Assembly: GCF_004322775.1 (NCBI RefSeq)
Contig: NZ_CP036403.1
Coordinates: 2,232,001 to 2,296,000, forward strand
Reading direction: 5' to 3'
From: Ornithinimicrobium sufpigmenti
Lineage (GTDB): Bacteria; Actinomycetota; Actinomycetes; Actinomycetales; Dermatophilaceae
DNA: 64,000 bases
Part shown: in pieces, positions 51,776 to 60,253 of the stretch
How the letters are laid out: each line of letters starts with the position of its first letter
Numbering within the stretch: the first letter of the stretch is position 1
Translations under genes and position numbers: made by a program
Notes under the pieces: model-generated
Told to the model about the DNA's origin: nothing
The model's database searches: none
Seen by the model: the letters and a program-made list of their open reading frames with translations, nothing else

Positions 51776-52453
51776 TCACGCCTGCCCCTCGGACCCTGCC
51801 TGCTCTGTCCCCGCGGGCCGAACGTCAGGCGTGTCCACGTCCGTCCCCGTCGCAAGGTCTCCGCACTCCACCGGCTCGGGTCTGGCCCTGCGCAGGTAGG
51901 CGCGCGCACCGGCGTCACCGCGGGCGACGTCGAGCACCGCCTGCCAGTGGTCCTGACCCAGCAGCACCGGGTGCCCCGGCACGCCCCGGTATGCCGCCCG
52001 CACCAGGGCGTCCTGCCCGACGCCCGCGGCACCGGCAGGCTGGGCGGCAAGCAGCCGCGCGATGACGTCGGGGCCGACGTCCGGCAGGTCCACGAGGTGC
52101 ACGAGGGACTGCGCAGGGATGGTGCGTCCACGGGTCGCCAGCGCCGTCAGCCCCGCCCGCAGGGACTCCCCCATCCCCTGCTCCCAGGTGCCGCACCGGG
52201 TGGTGGCAACCCGAGCGTCGCTCATGCCCGCCACCAGCGACTCGACCTCCTCGGCCGCGGCACCGGTCACCACCAGCACGTCTCCGCACCCGCCGTCGAG
52301 CAGAGTCCGCACCGCGCGCACCACCCAGGGGCCTGAGCCGTCGTCGACCAGCGCCTTGGGTCCGCCGTACCTGCGTCCCGCACCCGCGGCCAGCAGCAGG
52401 CCGGTGACCCTGCCGGAGGGACGGATGGACGGCGGCGCGGACGGCATACCCAT
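51776..52453 (-). CDS. MobA-like nucleotidyltransferase (molybdopterin cytidylyltransferase type)
   Basis: A 225-residue NTP-transferase-fold protein: the nucleotide-binding loop LLLAAGAGRRYGGPKALV (about 18-35), the metal-site VDLPDVGPDV and the late GHPVLLG motif. Enzymes of this group attach CMP to molybdopterin for the xanthine-oxidase class, which includes CoxL. The ATG (52451-52453) is followed two codons later by another ATG inside a GGTATGCCG copy. It belongs functionally with the cox accessory genes. Confidence 0.88.
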   Translation of the reverse strand: MGMPSAPPSIRPSGRVTGLLLAAGAGRRYGGPKALVDDGSGPWVVRAVRTLLDGGCGDVLVVTGAAAEEVESLVAGMSDARVATTRCGTWEQGMGESLRAGLTALATRGRTIPAQSLVHLVDLPDVGPDVIARLLAAQPAGAAGVGQDALVRAAYRGVPGHPVLLGQDHWQAVLDVARGDAGARAYLRRARPEPVECGDLATGTDVDTPDVRPAGTEQAGSEGQA

Positions 52454-52495
52454 GTCGCCAGTCTGCCTGTCCGACGGTTGGGCCAGGATGGGGGC

Positions 52496-52864
52496 ATGAG
52501 CATCCTGGTGGACCTGTCGGAGCTGGCCGAGGCGGTGCCCAGGCACCCGACCGCGTACCTGCTGATCGCCGGCGAGGACCGGCCGCACGTCGGCGAGGTG
52601 GAGGTCGAGGTGCGGGACGACGTCCTCGTCCTCCCGCGGCCCGGCCGCACGGCCCGCAGGGTCCTGCCCGGGAGCCCGCTGGTGACCCTGCTGCTGCCGC
52701 CGTACGAGCCCGAGGGCTACAGCCTGGTGGTCGACGGGTCGGCCGAGCTGGTCGACGATCAGGTGCGGATCACCCCCAGCCACGCCGTGCTGCACCGCCG
52801 ACCACGCCCGGACTCCCCGTCGTCGGCGACCGGTTGCGAGGGCGACTGCCAGCCGCTGTCATGA
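52496..52864 (+). CDS. PPOX-like flavin-binding split-barrel protein (putative)
   Basis: A 122-residue protein with the pattern of a pyridoxamine-phosphate-oxidase-like split barrel: a short helix at the start (LVDLSELAEAVPRHPTAYLLI), beta strands HVGEVEVEVRDDVLVLP and LVTLLLPPYEPEGYSLVVDGSAEL. The C-terminus has a Cys pair (CEGDC). Flavin binding is not provable. ATG 52496, divergent from the MobA-like gene by 42 bases; its stop overlaps the next ATG (ATGA). Confidence 0.7.
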   Translation: MSILVDLSELAEAVPRHPTAYLLIAGEDRPHVGEVEVEVRDDVLVLPRPGRTARRVLPGSPLVTLLLPPYEPEGYSLVVDGSAELVDDQVRITPSHAVLHRRPRPDSPSSATGCEGDCQPLS

Positions 52865-53256
52865 CGGAGGTCGTGGGTCAGCGTTTCGTCGACGAGGACT
52901 GGTATGCCGCAGAGCTGACCTCGCGCACCTACCGCGACTGCGCCTTCGTCGACATCGATCTGACCGAGGCCGAGACCCGCGGTTGCCGGTTCGAGGGGTG
53001 CTCCTTCGAGCAGGTCAGGTTCAACGCCTCGGTGCACCGGCAGTCGTCCTTCACCGCCTGCACCTTCAGCACGACCTCCTTCTTCGGCGCCGCGCTGGAG
53101 GGCTGCCGCCTGGACGGCAGCAGCTTCGTCCGGTGCACGCTGACGCCGCTCACCGGAGCTGACCTGGCCGGTGCCGCCGTGCGCGGCGCCCGGCTCGACG
53201 TGCTCGGCGCCGTCGCCCTGAGCATGTCGCTGGGTGCCGTCGTCGATCCCGACTGA
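52861..53256 (+). CDS. Pentapeptide-repeat protein
   Basis: A 131-residue protein with a right-handed quadrilateral beta-helix pattern: successive five-residue units such as CRFEG, CSFEQ, VRFNA, SSFTA, CTFST, TSFFG, CRLDG and SSFVR. Proteins of this type can mimic DNA or be structural; no target is inferred. ATG overlaps the preceding stop, implying a two-gene operon. The start D-W-Y-A-A contains the dispersed oligomer (52901-52909). Confidence 0.85.
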   Translation: MTEVVGQRFVDEDWYAAELTSRTYRDCAFVDIDLTEAETRGCRFEGCSFEQVRFNASVHRQSSFTACTFSTTSFFGAALEGCRLDGSSFVRCTLTPLTGADLAGAAVRGARLDVLGAVALSMSLGAVVDPD

Positions 53257-53273
53257 CCCGGGTGCGCCTCCGG

Positions 53274-53290
53274 GGCGGGCGCAGCCCGCC
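53274..53290 (+). terminator. Short hairpin after the pentapeptide-repeat gene
   Basis: GGCGGGC, loop GCA, GCCCGCC, 17 bases after the stop; a 7-bp stem without T-tract. Confidence 0.45.
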
Positions 53291-53395
53291 GGGGTCTCGC
53301 GACGAGAACTGACGGGTGGGCGCGAGGGTAAAGGTTGGGCAAAATCCCATCTCGACGCCTTGCGGCGCGCCGAGCAGGGAGGGCAGCGTCTGGAC

Positions 53396-54478
53396 ATGAG
53401 CCTCCGCCCGAGCACCGTACTCACCTCCGTCACCGCAGTCTCGGCGCTCGGCCTGCTGGCCGGGGCCGCCCTGCCCGTCCAGGCCGAGGAGCCATCGCAC
53501 TACGTCGCCCTGGGCGACTCCTTCTCCGCGGGTACCGGGACCCGGGCCGAGGTCGACGACTGCTACCGCTCGCCGCACGGCTTCCCGGCCCTGCTCGCCG
53601 ACGCGCACGGGCTGCAGCTGGACTACCAGGCCTGCTCCGGTGCCGAGACCGCAGACGTGCGCCGGGACCAGCTGGGCGCCCTCTCCCCCGCCACGGACTA
53701 CGTGACGATAACCATCGGCGGCAACGACCTGGGGTACGCGAGCGTGATCACCCAGTGCGCCCTGCCCGGGTGGCTGTCCAACTGCCAGGGCCGGATCAAC
53801 GACGCACTGGCTCTCCTGCACAGCCAGATGCCGCAGCGCTACGACGCGCTGTTCGCCGAGATCGCCGCGCGCGCTCCGGCCGCAGACGTCGTCATCGGCA
53901 ACTACCCCCACCTGTTCAACGGACGCGACTGCAACCTGGCCACCTTCTTCAGCGCCGCCGAGATGCGGGCCCTCAACGGCGCGACCGACCAGCTGGCCGA
54001 CGTCATCGCCGAGCGGACCCAGGCGGCCGGGTTCCGGTCTGTCGACGCCCGCCCGGCCTTCCAGGGGCACGCCGTGTGCGACTCGCCGGAGTGGGTCAAC
54101 GGCCTGAGCTGGCCGATCCAGGAGTCCTACCACCCCAACCGGGACGGCAACATCGGCTACGCCGACATCTTCTGGCCAGGCACCTCCGACACTGCCCCGA
54201 CGAGCACCACCGGCTCTGCCACCGACAGCCGCGGCGCCTCGACCGGCGAGGCGACCGTGTCCCGCGCGCAGCAGGTGCGGGCCCAGGCCGACGCAGTGCT
54301 GGCGATGGACCTCACCGGCTCGACCAACCTGCGGCTCGCACGCGCGGAGGGTGTGCCCACGGGTGAGCTGACCCGGCTGGTGGCCCAGCTGCGCTCGGAC
54401 GACCTCGCGACCCTGGAGCAGGCCCTGGCCGGGCTGGCCGCTCTGGACGAGCAGCACGCGACCCGCGCTGGACGCTGA
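53396..54478 (+). CDS. Secreted SGNH/GDSL hydrolase
   Basis: A 360-residue secreted esterase or lipase. A signal peptide spans about residues 1-30 (TAVSALGLLAGAALPVQA). Block I is GDSFSAG with Ser42, block III is GGND, and the catalytic Asp/His region near the end is SYHPN. Six Cys in the catalytic part suggest three disulphides, as in Streptomyces SGNH lipases. A C-terminal 100-residue extension, Thr/Ser-rich then helical, follows the catalytic domain and has no assigned function. Confidence 0.92.
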   Translation: MSLRPSTVLTSVTAVSALGLLAGAALPVQAEEPSHYVALGDSFSAGTGTRAEVDDCYRSPHGFPALLADAHGLQLDYQACSGAETADVRRDQLGALSPATDYVTITIGGNDLGYASVITQCALPGWLSNCQGRINDALALLHSQMPQRYDALFAEIAARAPAADVVIGNYPHLFNGRDCNLATFFSAAEMRALNGATDQLADVIAERTQAAGFRSVDARPAFQGHAVCDSPEWVNGLSWPIQESYHPNRDGNIGYADIFWPGTSDTAPTSTTGSATDSRGASTGEATVSRAQQVRAQADAVLAMDLTGSTNLRLARAEGVPTGELTRLVAQLRSDDLATLEQALAGLAALDEQHATRAGR

Positions 54479-54487
54479 CGCCTGACC

Positions 54488-55501
54488 TCAGACGAAGCGG
54501 ACCCAGTTCGCCCCGTTGCCGATCCCCGCGACGTCGACCTGGGTCAGCGTGCCGTCCTGCCCGACCTCGAGCAGCACCGCCTCCGTGGCGCGCTCACCGA
54601 CGGACACCACATACCTCCCGTCGTCGCTGACCCGGAAGCCGCGCGGCTGCGTGGGCACCGGGGTGAACGCCACGGGCTCGCCCAGGCGCCCGTCCGTCAG
54701 CGGGACCGAGGTCATCAGGGAGGAGGTGCGCTCCGAGGCGAGCACGACGTCGCCGGCGACCCCGACGTCGGCGCCCCAGATGAGGTGTTCCTCCAGCGGG
54801 TCGGCGTCCATCCGGCTGTGCGACAGACCCTGGGACGGGTCGACGAAGCTGACCGTCTCGTGCGGCTGGAGGGTGCCGTCGTCGTCCAGGGTGAGCCGGA
54901 ACAGCTCGCCGGAGTACTCGGTGACCAGGTAGGCGGTGCTGCTGTCCCGGTCGAGGATGAGGTGTCGTGGCCCGGACCCGTCCGGCATCGGCACGGTGGG
55001 CGGGTCGAGCGGGCTGAGCTCTCCCTCGGCGGAGAGAGCGTGCTGGGAGACCAGGTCGTCACCGAGGGAGACGAACCAGGCGTGCCCGGCGTGCGCGACC
55101 ACGCAGTGCAGGTTTGCGTTCTCGGTCCGCGCGGTCGGCGCCCCGAGCGTCCCGTCCTGCACCGGCCACACCAGGCCGACCCCGCCCCCGTAGGAGGCGC
55201 CGAGCAGGAGGGTTGCCTCGCGCGAGAGCTCCAGGTAGGTCATGGAGGCCTCGACCGTGGTGCGGGAGCGCTCGGTGAGCTGCCCGGTCTCCCGGTCCAG
55301 GCTCAGGGTGGCGATCCCGGCCTGATCGCCCTTGTATGCCGCGTAGACCAGGTCGCGCCCCCGGTCCACCGCGAAGGTGCCGCACCCCTCCAGGCCCCCG
55401 GTGGTGGCCAGCACCTTCAACCGAGGTCGGTCCCCGCGGTGCAGGCGCAGGGTGCTGATGGTGCCGTCTCCGGCATTGGCGATCAGGACGATCTCGGTCA
55501 T
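54488..55501 (-). CDS. Lactonase-family seven-bladed beta-propeller protein
   Basis: A 337-residue cytoplasmic protein resembling 6-phosphogluconolactonase Pgl/lactonase_7 enzymes: repeated blades such as FAVDRGRDLVYAAYKGDQAGIATLSLDRETGQL, HLILDRDSSTAYLVTEYSGELFRLTLDDDGTL and FRVSDDGRYVVSVGERATEAVLLEVGQDG. Function as a true lactonase is not certain. ATG 55499-55501 has both GGAGGGC and an upstream TAGCCT. It is convergent with the SGNH hydrolase. Confidence 0.85.
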   Translation of the reverse strand: MTEIVLIANAGDGTISTLRLHRGDRPRLKVLATTGGLEGCGTFAVDRGRDLVYAAYKGDQAGIATLSLDRETGQLTERSRTTVEASMTYLELSREATLLLGASYGGGVGLVWPVQDGTLGAPTARTENANLHCVVAHAGHAWFVSLGDDLVSQHALSAEGELSPLDPPTVPMPDGSGPRHLILDRDSSTAYLVTEYSGELFRLTLDDDGTLQPHETVSFVDPSQGLSHSRMDADPLEEHLIWGADVGVAGDVVLASERTSSLMTSVPLTDGRLGEPVAFTPVPTQPRGFRVSDDGRYVVSVGERATEAVLLEVGQDGTLTQVDVAGIGNGANWVRFV

Positions 55502-55508
55502 GCCCTCC

Positions 55509-55514
55509 AGGCTA
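55509..55514 (-). promoter_or_regulatory. -10 box upstream of the lactonase-like gene
   Basis: TAGCCT on the minus strand, 7 bases before the ATG. Confidence 0.45.
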
Positions 55515-55620
55515 GGCGCCTCCGCGACCGGTCTCATCCCGGAAGCGGCGCGGTGGGGTGAGATCGGCGGCTGGCACCAGGGTGCGTCGGTCCTCGGGGT
55601 GCGTCGGCGCGGAGGAGCCC

Positions 55621-55626
55621 TACCGT
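55621..55626 (+). promoter_or_regulatory. -10 box of leaderless FUSC-gene promoter
   Basis: TACCGT, 6 bases before the ATG at 55633. Confidence 0.45.
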
Positions 55627-55632
55627 GGAGCC

Positions 55633-56829
55633 ATGTCCCGCGTGCACCGGCTCCTGCGACGACGCGTGCCCATCGTCGCCGTCAAGGCCGCGCTGGCCAG
55701 CGGGGTCGCCTACTACCTGGGCTCCCTGCTGCCGGAACCCCTGGACGGCTACAGCTACTACGCCGCCCTCGGCGCCTTCACCGTTGTCGGGCTGGTCCTG
55801 GTCGACTCCGTCAAGGAGTCCTTGCAGGTCTTCGGCGCCGTCACCCTGGGCGTGGCCATCGCGGTGGGCGTGGAGGCGCTGACCTTCGCCAACCCCGTCA
55901 CGGTCGCGGTCACGATCGCTGTAGGGGTGCTGCTGGGCTCCGCTCGGTTGTTCGGGGCACAGCGCACCTGGACCCCGATGGCCGCGCTCTTCGTGCTGGC
56001 CACCGGCGGGCCGGAACCTGGGGCGATGGCCCTGGGGTATGTCGTCCAGATCCCGCTCGGAGCTGTCGTCGGCGTCATCGTCAACGTGGTCCTCTTCGCG
56101 CCGCTCGGCGAGGACGACCTGCAGACCGCGGTGGCGGACGTGCAGGACCGGCTCGCGGTGCAGATGCGCAGCTACGCCGCGATCCTGCGCGACCAGAACG
56201 GCGACGGGACCAGGGAGGGGACCGCGACCCGTGACGCGGGGCAGGCCCTCGGCGCCGTGGGTGAGGACACGGAGGGCGTGGGTGAGGTCACGGAGGAGGC
56301 AACGGAGACCGAGGCCGCGGCCCGTCGAGGCGAGGTGGTGCACGCCAACGTGGTGGAGCTGGAGCAGGCGCAGGCCAAGCTCCGGTCGGCGATCATCGAG
56401 GCGCGGCGAGCCATGCGCGGCAACCCCCGGGCCAGGCTGCGTCAGTCGCGTGCCACCCGGGAGCTGGACCGCGCCGAGGCGCTCAGCCGGTGTGCCGCCA
56501 CGCTCATGGCGGTCGGTGTGGTCCTGGGTCAGTCGGCCCCAGCCCTGAGCGAGGAGGGCATCGTGCTGCGCCGGCGTTCGGCCACCGCGCTGGACCAGGC
56601 CGCGGACGTCTTCGCCCACCCCGACGCCGCCCGTGCGGAGCCGCAGGTGGTGCAGCGGAGCCGGGAGAGCCTGGAGAGCGTGCTCGAGCACTCCCGGGTC
56701 ATGCCCTCCCGGGACGGCCTGGACGACGTCCTCTTCGGCGCACTGGCCCTGGCGATCCGCGAATGCCTGCGCACCTTCACCCGGGAGGTCGCCGAGATCG
56801 TGGTCACCGAGGCCGACGGCAGCTCCTGA
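55633..56829 (+). CDS. FUSC/aromatic acid exporter family protein
   Basis: A 398-residue membrane protein. Six hydrophobic segments lie in residues 10-160 (VAVKAALASGVAYYLGSLL; AALGAFTVVGLVLVDSV; VFGAVTLGVAIAVGVEAL; PVTVAVTIAVGVLLGSARL; PMAALFVLATGG; PLGAVVGVIVNVVLFAPLG), followed by a long helical cytoplasmic region with an acidic Gly/Thr/Glu spacer (200-235). This is the half-size FUSC/ArAE arrangement. The substrate is unknown. Downstream lies the hemerythrin gene in the same direction. Confidence 0.85.
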   Translation: MSRVHRLLRRRVPIVAVKAALASGVAYYLGSLLPEPLDGYSYYAALGAFTVVGLVLVDSVKESLQVFGAVTLGVAIAVGVEALTFANPVTVAVTIAVGVLLGSARLFGAQRTWTPMAALFVLATGGPEPGAMALGYVVQIPLGAVVGVIVNVVLFAPLGEDDLQTAVADVQDRLAVQMRSYAAILRDQNGDGTREGTATRDAGQALGAVGEDTEGVGEVTEEATETEAAARRGEVVHANVVELEQAQAKLRSAIIEARRAMRGNPRARLRQSRATRELDRAEALSRCAATLMAVGVVLGQSAPALSEEGIVLRRRSATALDQAADVFAHPDAARAEPQVVQRSRESLESVLEHSRVMPSRDGLDDVLFGALALAIRECLRTFTREVAEIVVTEADGSS

Positions 56830-56957
56830 CGTGCGACTGACGGGTACCTGACGAGCGCCCGAGGGTCGACTGAGCACGCCGGGGGCGGCTCGTCAGGACA
56901 GCCCCGCCCACCGCATACCACTCTGGGGATCTGGCGCCCGTCTCCGAGGAGGACTTC

Positions 56958-57743
56958 ATGACCACGCTGTCGGCGGACCAACCGCCCCTGTCCCTCGCCC
57001 AGCAGGACCCGGCTGCCCTCGGGGGACGGCTCAGCGTGCTGTACCGCCAGCGTGCCGACCACATCCGTCTGGAGGAGCTCCTCCGCCAGCTGGACGCGAC
57101 CCCGCTGGCCGGGCAGCGACCGATCCTGCTCGACCTCTACCGCCTCGTCTTCCCGCACGCCTTCGCCGAGGAGTCCGTCCTGTGGCCGGTGCTGCGCCGC
57201 GTCCTGCCCGAGGGGGAAGAGCTGACCCTCCAGGTCGAGCAGGAGCACCAGGAGGTCAACGAGGTCGTCTCGCGGCTGGAGGACCTGGAGATCACGGACC
57301 CTCGACGTGAACCGCTGCTGCAGCGGCTGGCCGGCCTGCTGCGCGAGGACGTCCGTGACGAGGAGGACGAGCTGCTGCCCGGGCTGCAGCAGCAGCTCAC
57401 CCTGGGCCAGCTGCGCCGGCTGGGCCTGCTCTGGGAGGTCGTCCGGCGGGTCTCCCCCACCCGGGCCCATCCCGTCGTGGCCCGCAGACCGCCCGGCAAC
57501 GTGGTGGCGGCGCTGCCGCTGACCGCCATCGACCGGACGAGGGACCTGCTGGAGCGGGTGGCCCTGCGCAGGGCACCCGCCCTCGCGAGCTGGCTGGCCG
57601 CCCTCGACCAGGAGCTCGGACGCGCGGCGCGCAGGGTGGAACGGCTCCCGATCATGCGCGCGGGCGAGCACGCGTCCACGCGGGTCGAGGCGGCGGGCGG
57701 TTCCCGGACCGGCGGGCATGCGGTCGGCACGGACCGCGGATGA
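56958..57743 (+). CDS. Hemerythrin HHE domain protein
   Basis: A 261-residue protein. Residues 20-155 form a four-helix HHE domain with metal-ligand pattern ADHIRLEELL, HAFAEESVLWP, HQEVNE and DVRDEEDELLP; the last position has Asp where the family often has His. The remainder is helical and basic. Such proteins bind di-iron and sense or store O2, NO or iron; the role here is open. ATG 56958 is preceded by GAGGAGG 5-6 bases upstream. The 3' end overlaps the GH43 frame. Confidence 0.87.
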   Translation: MTTLSADQPPLSLAQQDPAALGGRLSVLYRQRADHIRLEELLRQLDATPLAGQRPILLDLYRLVFPHAFAEESVLWPVLRRVLPEGEELTLQVEQEHQEVNEVVSRLEDLEITDPRREPLLQRLAGLLREDVRDEEDELLPGLQQQLTLGQLRRLGLLWEVVRRVSPTRAHPVVARRPPGNVVAALPLTAIDRTRDLLERVALRRAPALASWLAALDQELGRAARRVERLPIMRAGEHASTRVEAAGGSRTGGHAVGTDRG

Positions 57744-58743
57744 CCGAGAAGCCGTGAACGACATCCCCTCCACGGGGCCCGCCGCGCCGGCCGGGCACTA
57801 CCGCAACCCGGTCCATCCGGGCTACTTCGCGGACCCGTTCGTGCTGCGCACCTCCGACCCGGGTCTGCCGAGGTATGTGGCCTACGGCACCGGGGGCCGC
57901 CACGGTGACCTCGTCTTCGAGGTGCTCACCGCCTCGGACCTCATCTCCTGGACCCTGGCCGGCGGAGCGCTGCAGGCCCTGGCACCCGAGGCAGGGACCG
58001 ACTACTGGGCCCCCGAGGTGGCGGAGGCCGACGGCCGCTGGTGGATGTACTACTCCGTCGGCACGGGCGACGTGGGCCACTCCATGAGGGTCGCCGTCGC
58101 CGACAGCCCCCTGGGTCCCTTCCACGACTGCGGGGTCGACCTCACCCCGGACGAGCGGTTCGCCATCGACGGCCACCCCTTCCGCGACGATGACGGCACC
58201 TGGTACCTGTTCTACGCCAGGGACGTCCTGGACGGCACCCGGGTCGGGACCATGCTGGCCGTCGACGTCCTGGAGACGATGACCCGCCTTCGCGGCCGGC
58301 CCCGCACGGTCCTGCAGCCCAGCGCCGACTGGCAGATCTTCCAGCGGCAGCGCACCATCCACGGCGGGGTCTACGACTGGCACACGCTCGAGGGGCCGGC
58401 GGTCGTGCGCCGGGACGGTCGCTACTACTGCCTGTACTCCGGCGGTTCCTGGGAGGGTGAGGGATACGGCATGGGGTATGCCGTGGCCGACCACCCCCTC
58501 GGGCCCTGGCAGGACCCGCCGGGCAAGACGCGGCTGTTGGCGACTGTGCCGGGCAAGGTGCTGGGTCCTGGGCACGCCTCCGTGGTCCGCGGACCCGGTG
58601 ACCGGGACGTCCTCGTCTACCACGCCTGGGACGTGGAGATGACCATGCGCCGGATGTGCATCGACCCGATCCGTTGGGGCCCGTCGGGACCGTCGGTGGA
58701 CGGGCCCACGTGGGAGCCGGTGCGCCTGGACCGGGTGCGGTAG
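57718..58743 (+). CDS. Glycoside hydrolase family 43, intracellular
   Basis: A 341-residue five-bladed propeller hydrolase of GH43 (arabinofuranosidase, xylosidase or arabinanase type). The general base Asp is in NPVHPGYFADPFVL, the pKa-modulating Asp in AIDGHPFRDDDGTWYLFY and the acid Glu in TLEGPAVVRRDG. No signal peptide, so it probably acts on imported oligosaccharides. ATG 57718 overlaps the hemerythrin gene by 26 bases; GTG at 57754 is an equally plausible start. G-Y-A-V-A at about 253 is written with the GGTATGCCG oligomer. It precedes the ABC importer genes. Confidence 0.9.
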   Translation: MRSARTADDREAVNDIPSTGPAAPAGHYRNPVHPGYFADPFVLRTSDPGLPRYVAYGTGGRHGDLVFEVLTASDLISWTLAGGALQALAPEAGTDYWAPEVAEADGRWWMYYSVGTGDVGHSMRVAVADSPLGPFHDCGVDLTPDERFAIDGHPFRDDDGTWYLFYARDVLDGTRVGTMLAVDVLETMTRLRGRPRTVLQPSADWQIFQRQRTIHGGVYDWHTLEGPAVVRRDGRYYCLYSGGSWEGEGYGMGYAVADHPLGPWQDPPGKTRLLATVPGKVLGPGHASVVRGPGDRDVLVYHAWDVEMTMRRMCIDPIRWGPSGPSVDGPTWEPVRLDRVR

Positions 58744-58895
58744 CTGCGGCGACAGGACCGCTGACGGACCGGCCGACGACCGCCGACGGGCAAACGTGAC
58801 GGTTGAGCAGTACAGGACGGAAAAGCAGGAGTACAACTAGCCCATACCACGAGCGCCGTCTGCGCGATGCAGCGGCCCGGTGAAAGGGGCATCCC

Positions 58896-60252
58896 ATGAG
58901 GTTCACGCAGTCTTCCCGTCGGGCCGCACCGGCCCGCCGCACCACCCTGACCGTCTGCACCGCCGGCCTCGCGCTGGTCCTCGCGGCCTGCGGAGGCGGG
59001 ATGACCCCGGAGGAGGCCGCCCAGCAGGGTGACACCCCGCCCGGGGGACGGGGCCGAGTTCACCGGTGACTACACCGGCCCGGCCGTGGAGCTGGCCTAC
59101 TGGAACGGCTTCACGGGCGGTGACGGCCCGTTCATGCAGGAGCTGGTCGAGCAGTTCATGGCCGAGCACGAGAACATCACCGTGGTCCCCAACACCATCC
59201 AGTGGGCGGACTTCTACCAGCGGGTGCCGGCCGCGGTGAACGCCGGCGAGGGCCCGGACGTCGGGGTCATGCACCTGGACCAGCTCGCGACCAACGCCGC
59301 CCGCAACGTCATCGTCCCCGTCGACAGCATCGCCGAGGGGCTCGGGCTCAGCGCCGACGACTTCAGCGAGGAGGTCTGGGAGGCCGGCGTCTACGAGGAC
59401 CAGCGCTACGGCATACCGCTGGACGTCCACTCCCTGGCGATGTACTACAACACCGAGCACTTCGAGGAGGCGGGGATCACCGAGGTCCCGACCGACGAGG
59501 AGTCGTTCATGGCGGCGCTCGACGCGCTGCAGGAGGCGGGGTACGAGAACCCGTTCTGGATGCCCAACCAGTGGCCTGGCCACCTCATGTACCTCTCGCT
59601 CGCCTGGCAGAACGGTGCGGAGGTCTACGCGGAGGACGGCTCGGCGGCCGACTTCGCCTCCCCTGAGGCGCTGGAGGGCGCAGAGTGGCAGCGGTCGATC
59701 ATCGAGGAGGGGTACAGCCCCTCCGACGTGGCGATCGATTCCCAGTACGCAGCCTTCAAGAACGGCGAGAACTCCATCACCTGGGACGGGATCTGGCAGA
59801 TCAACGACCTGGAGGAGTCCGGGGTGCCCTACGAGATCGCCCCCGTCCCGACGATCTTCGACGAGGACGCCATCTGGGCCAACTCGCACAACTTCTTCAT
59901 CACCAAGCAGGCGACGGAGGACGAGAACAAGTACCAGGCGGCGCAGGTGTTCATCGGCTGGATGAGCGAGCAGTCGGCCGAGTGGGCCGGCTCCGGCATG
60001 ATCCCCGCGCGTCAGTCCGTGCGCGACAGCGGCGTGCTCGACGACGCTCCCCAGGGCGTCATCGCCGAGCAGATCGAGACGATGCGCTTCCTGCCGCCCG
60101 TGCCCGGGCTGGGTGGGGTGCAGGCGGAGGCTCTGGAGCCGGCGCTCAGCGAGGCGATCCTGGGTCGCAGCGAGCCGGCGACGGCCCTGGAGCGGGCGAG
60201 CGAGCAGGCGACCGAGCTGATGGAGCAGAACCTCGAGAGCTTCGGAGGCTGA
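58896..60252 (+). CDS. ABC sugar-binding lipoprotein, frameshifted after the signal peptide
   Basis: Substrate-binding protein of a carbohydrate ABC importer (family 1, MalE-like). ATG 58896 with GAAAGGGG upstream opens a lipoprotein signal (TVCTAGLALVLAACGGG), but that frame stops at 59070. The mature domain (AYWNGFTGGDGPFMQELVEQ through NLESFGG) is one frame over, open from 59029 to 60252. Removing one G from the GGGGG run at 59043-59047 joins them as G-D-T-P-P-G-D-G-A-E. Either a sequencing or assembly error or a genuine frameshift. Ligand motifs and length (about 450 residues if joined) are normal. Confidence 0.85.
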
Positions 60253-60253
60253 G

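Noticed and set aside
58744..58895. A LacI-type operator before the sugar-binding gene
   Set aside because: Repeated AGCAG and GTACA words are present, but no convincing palindrome with the CG centre of LacI operators.
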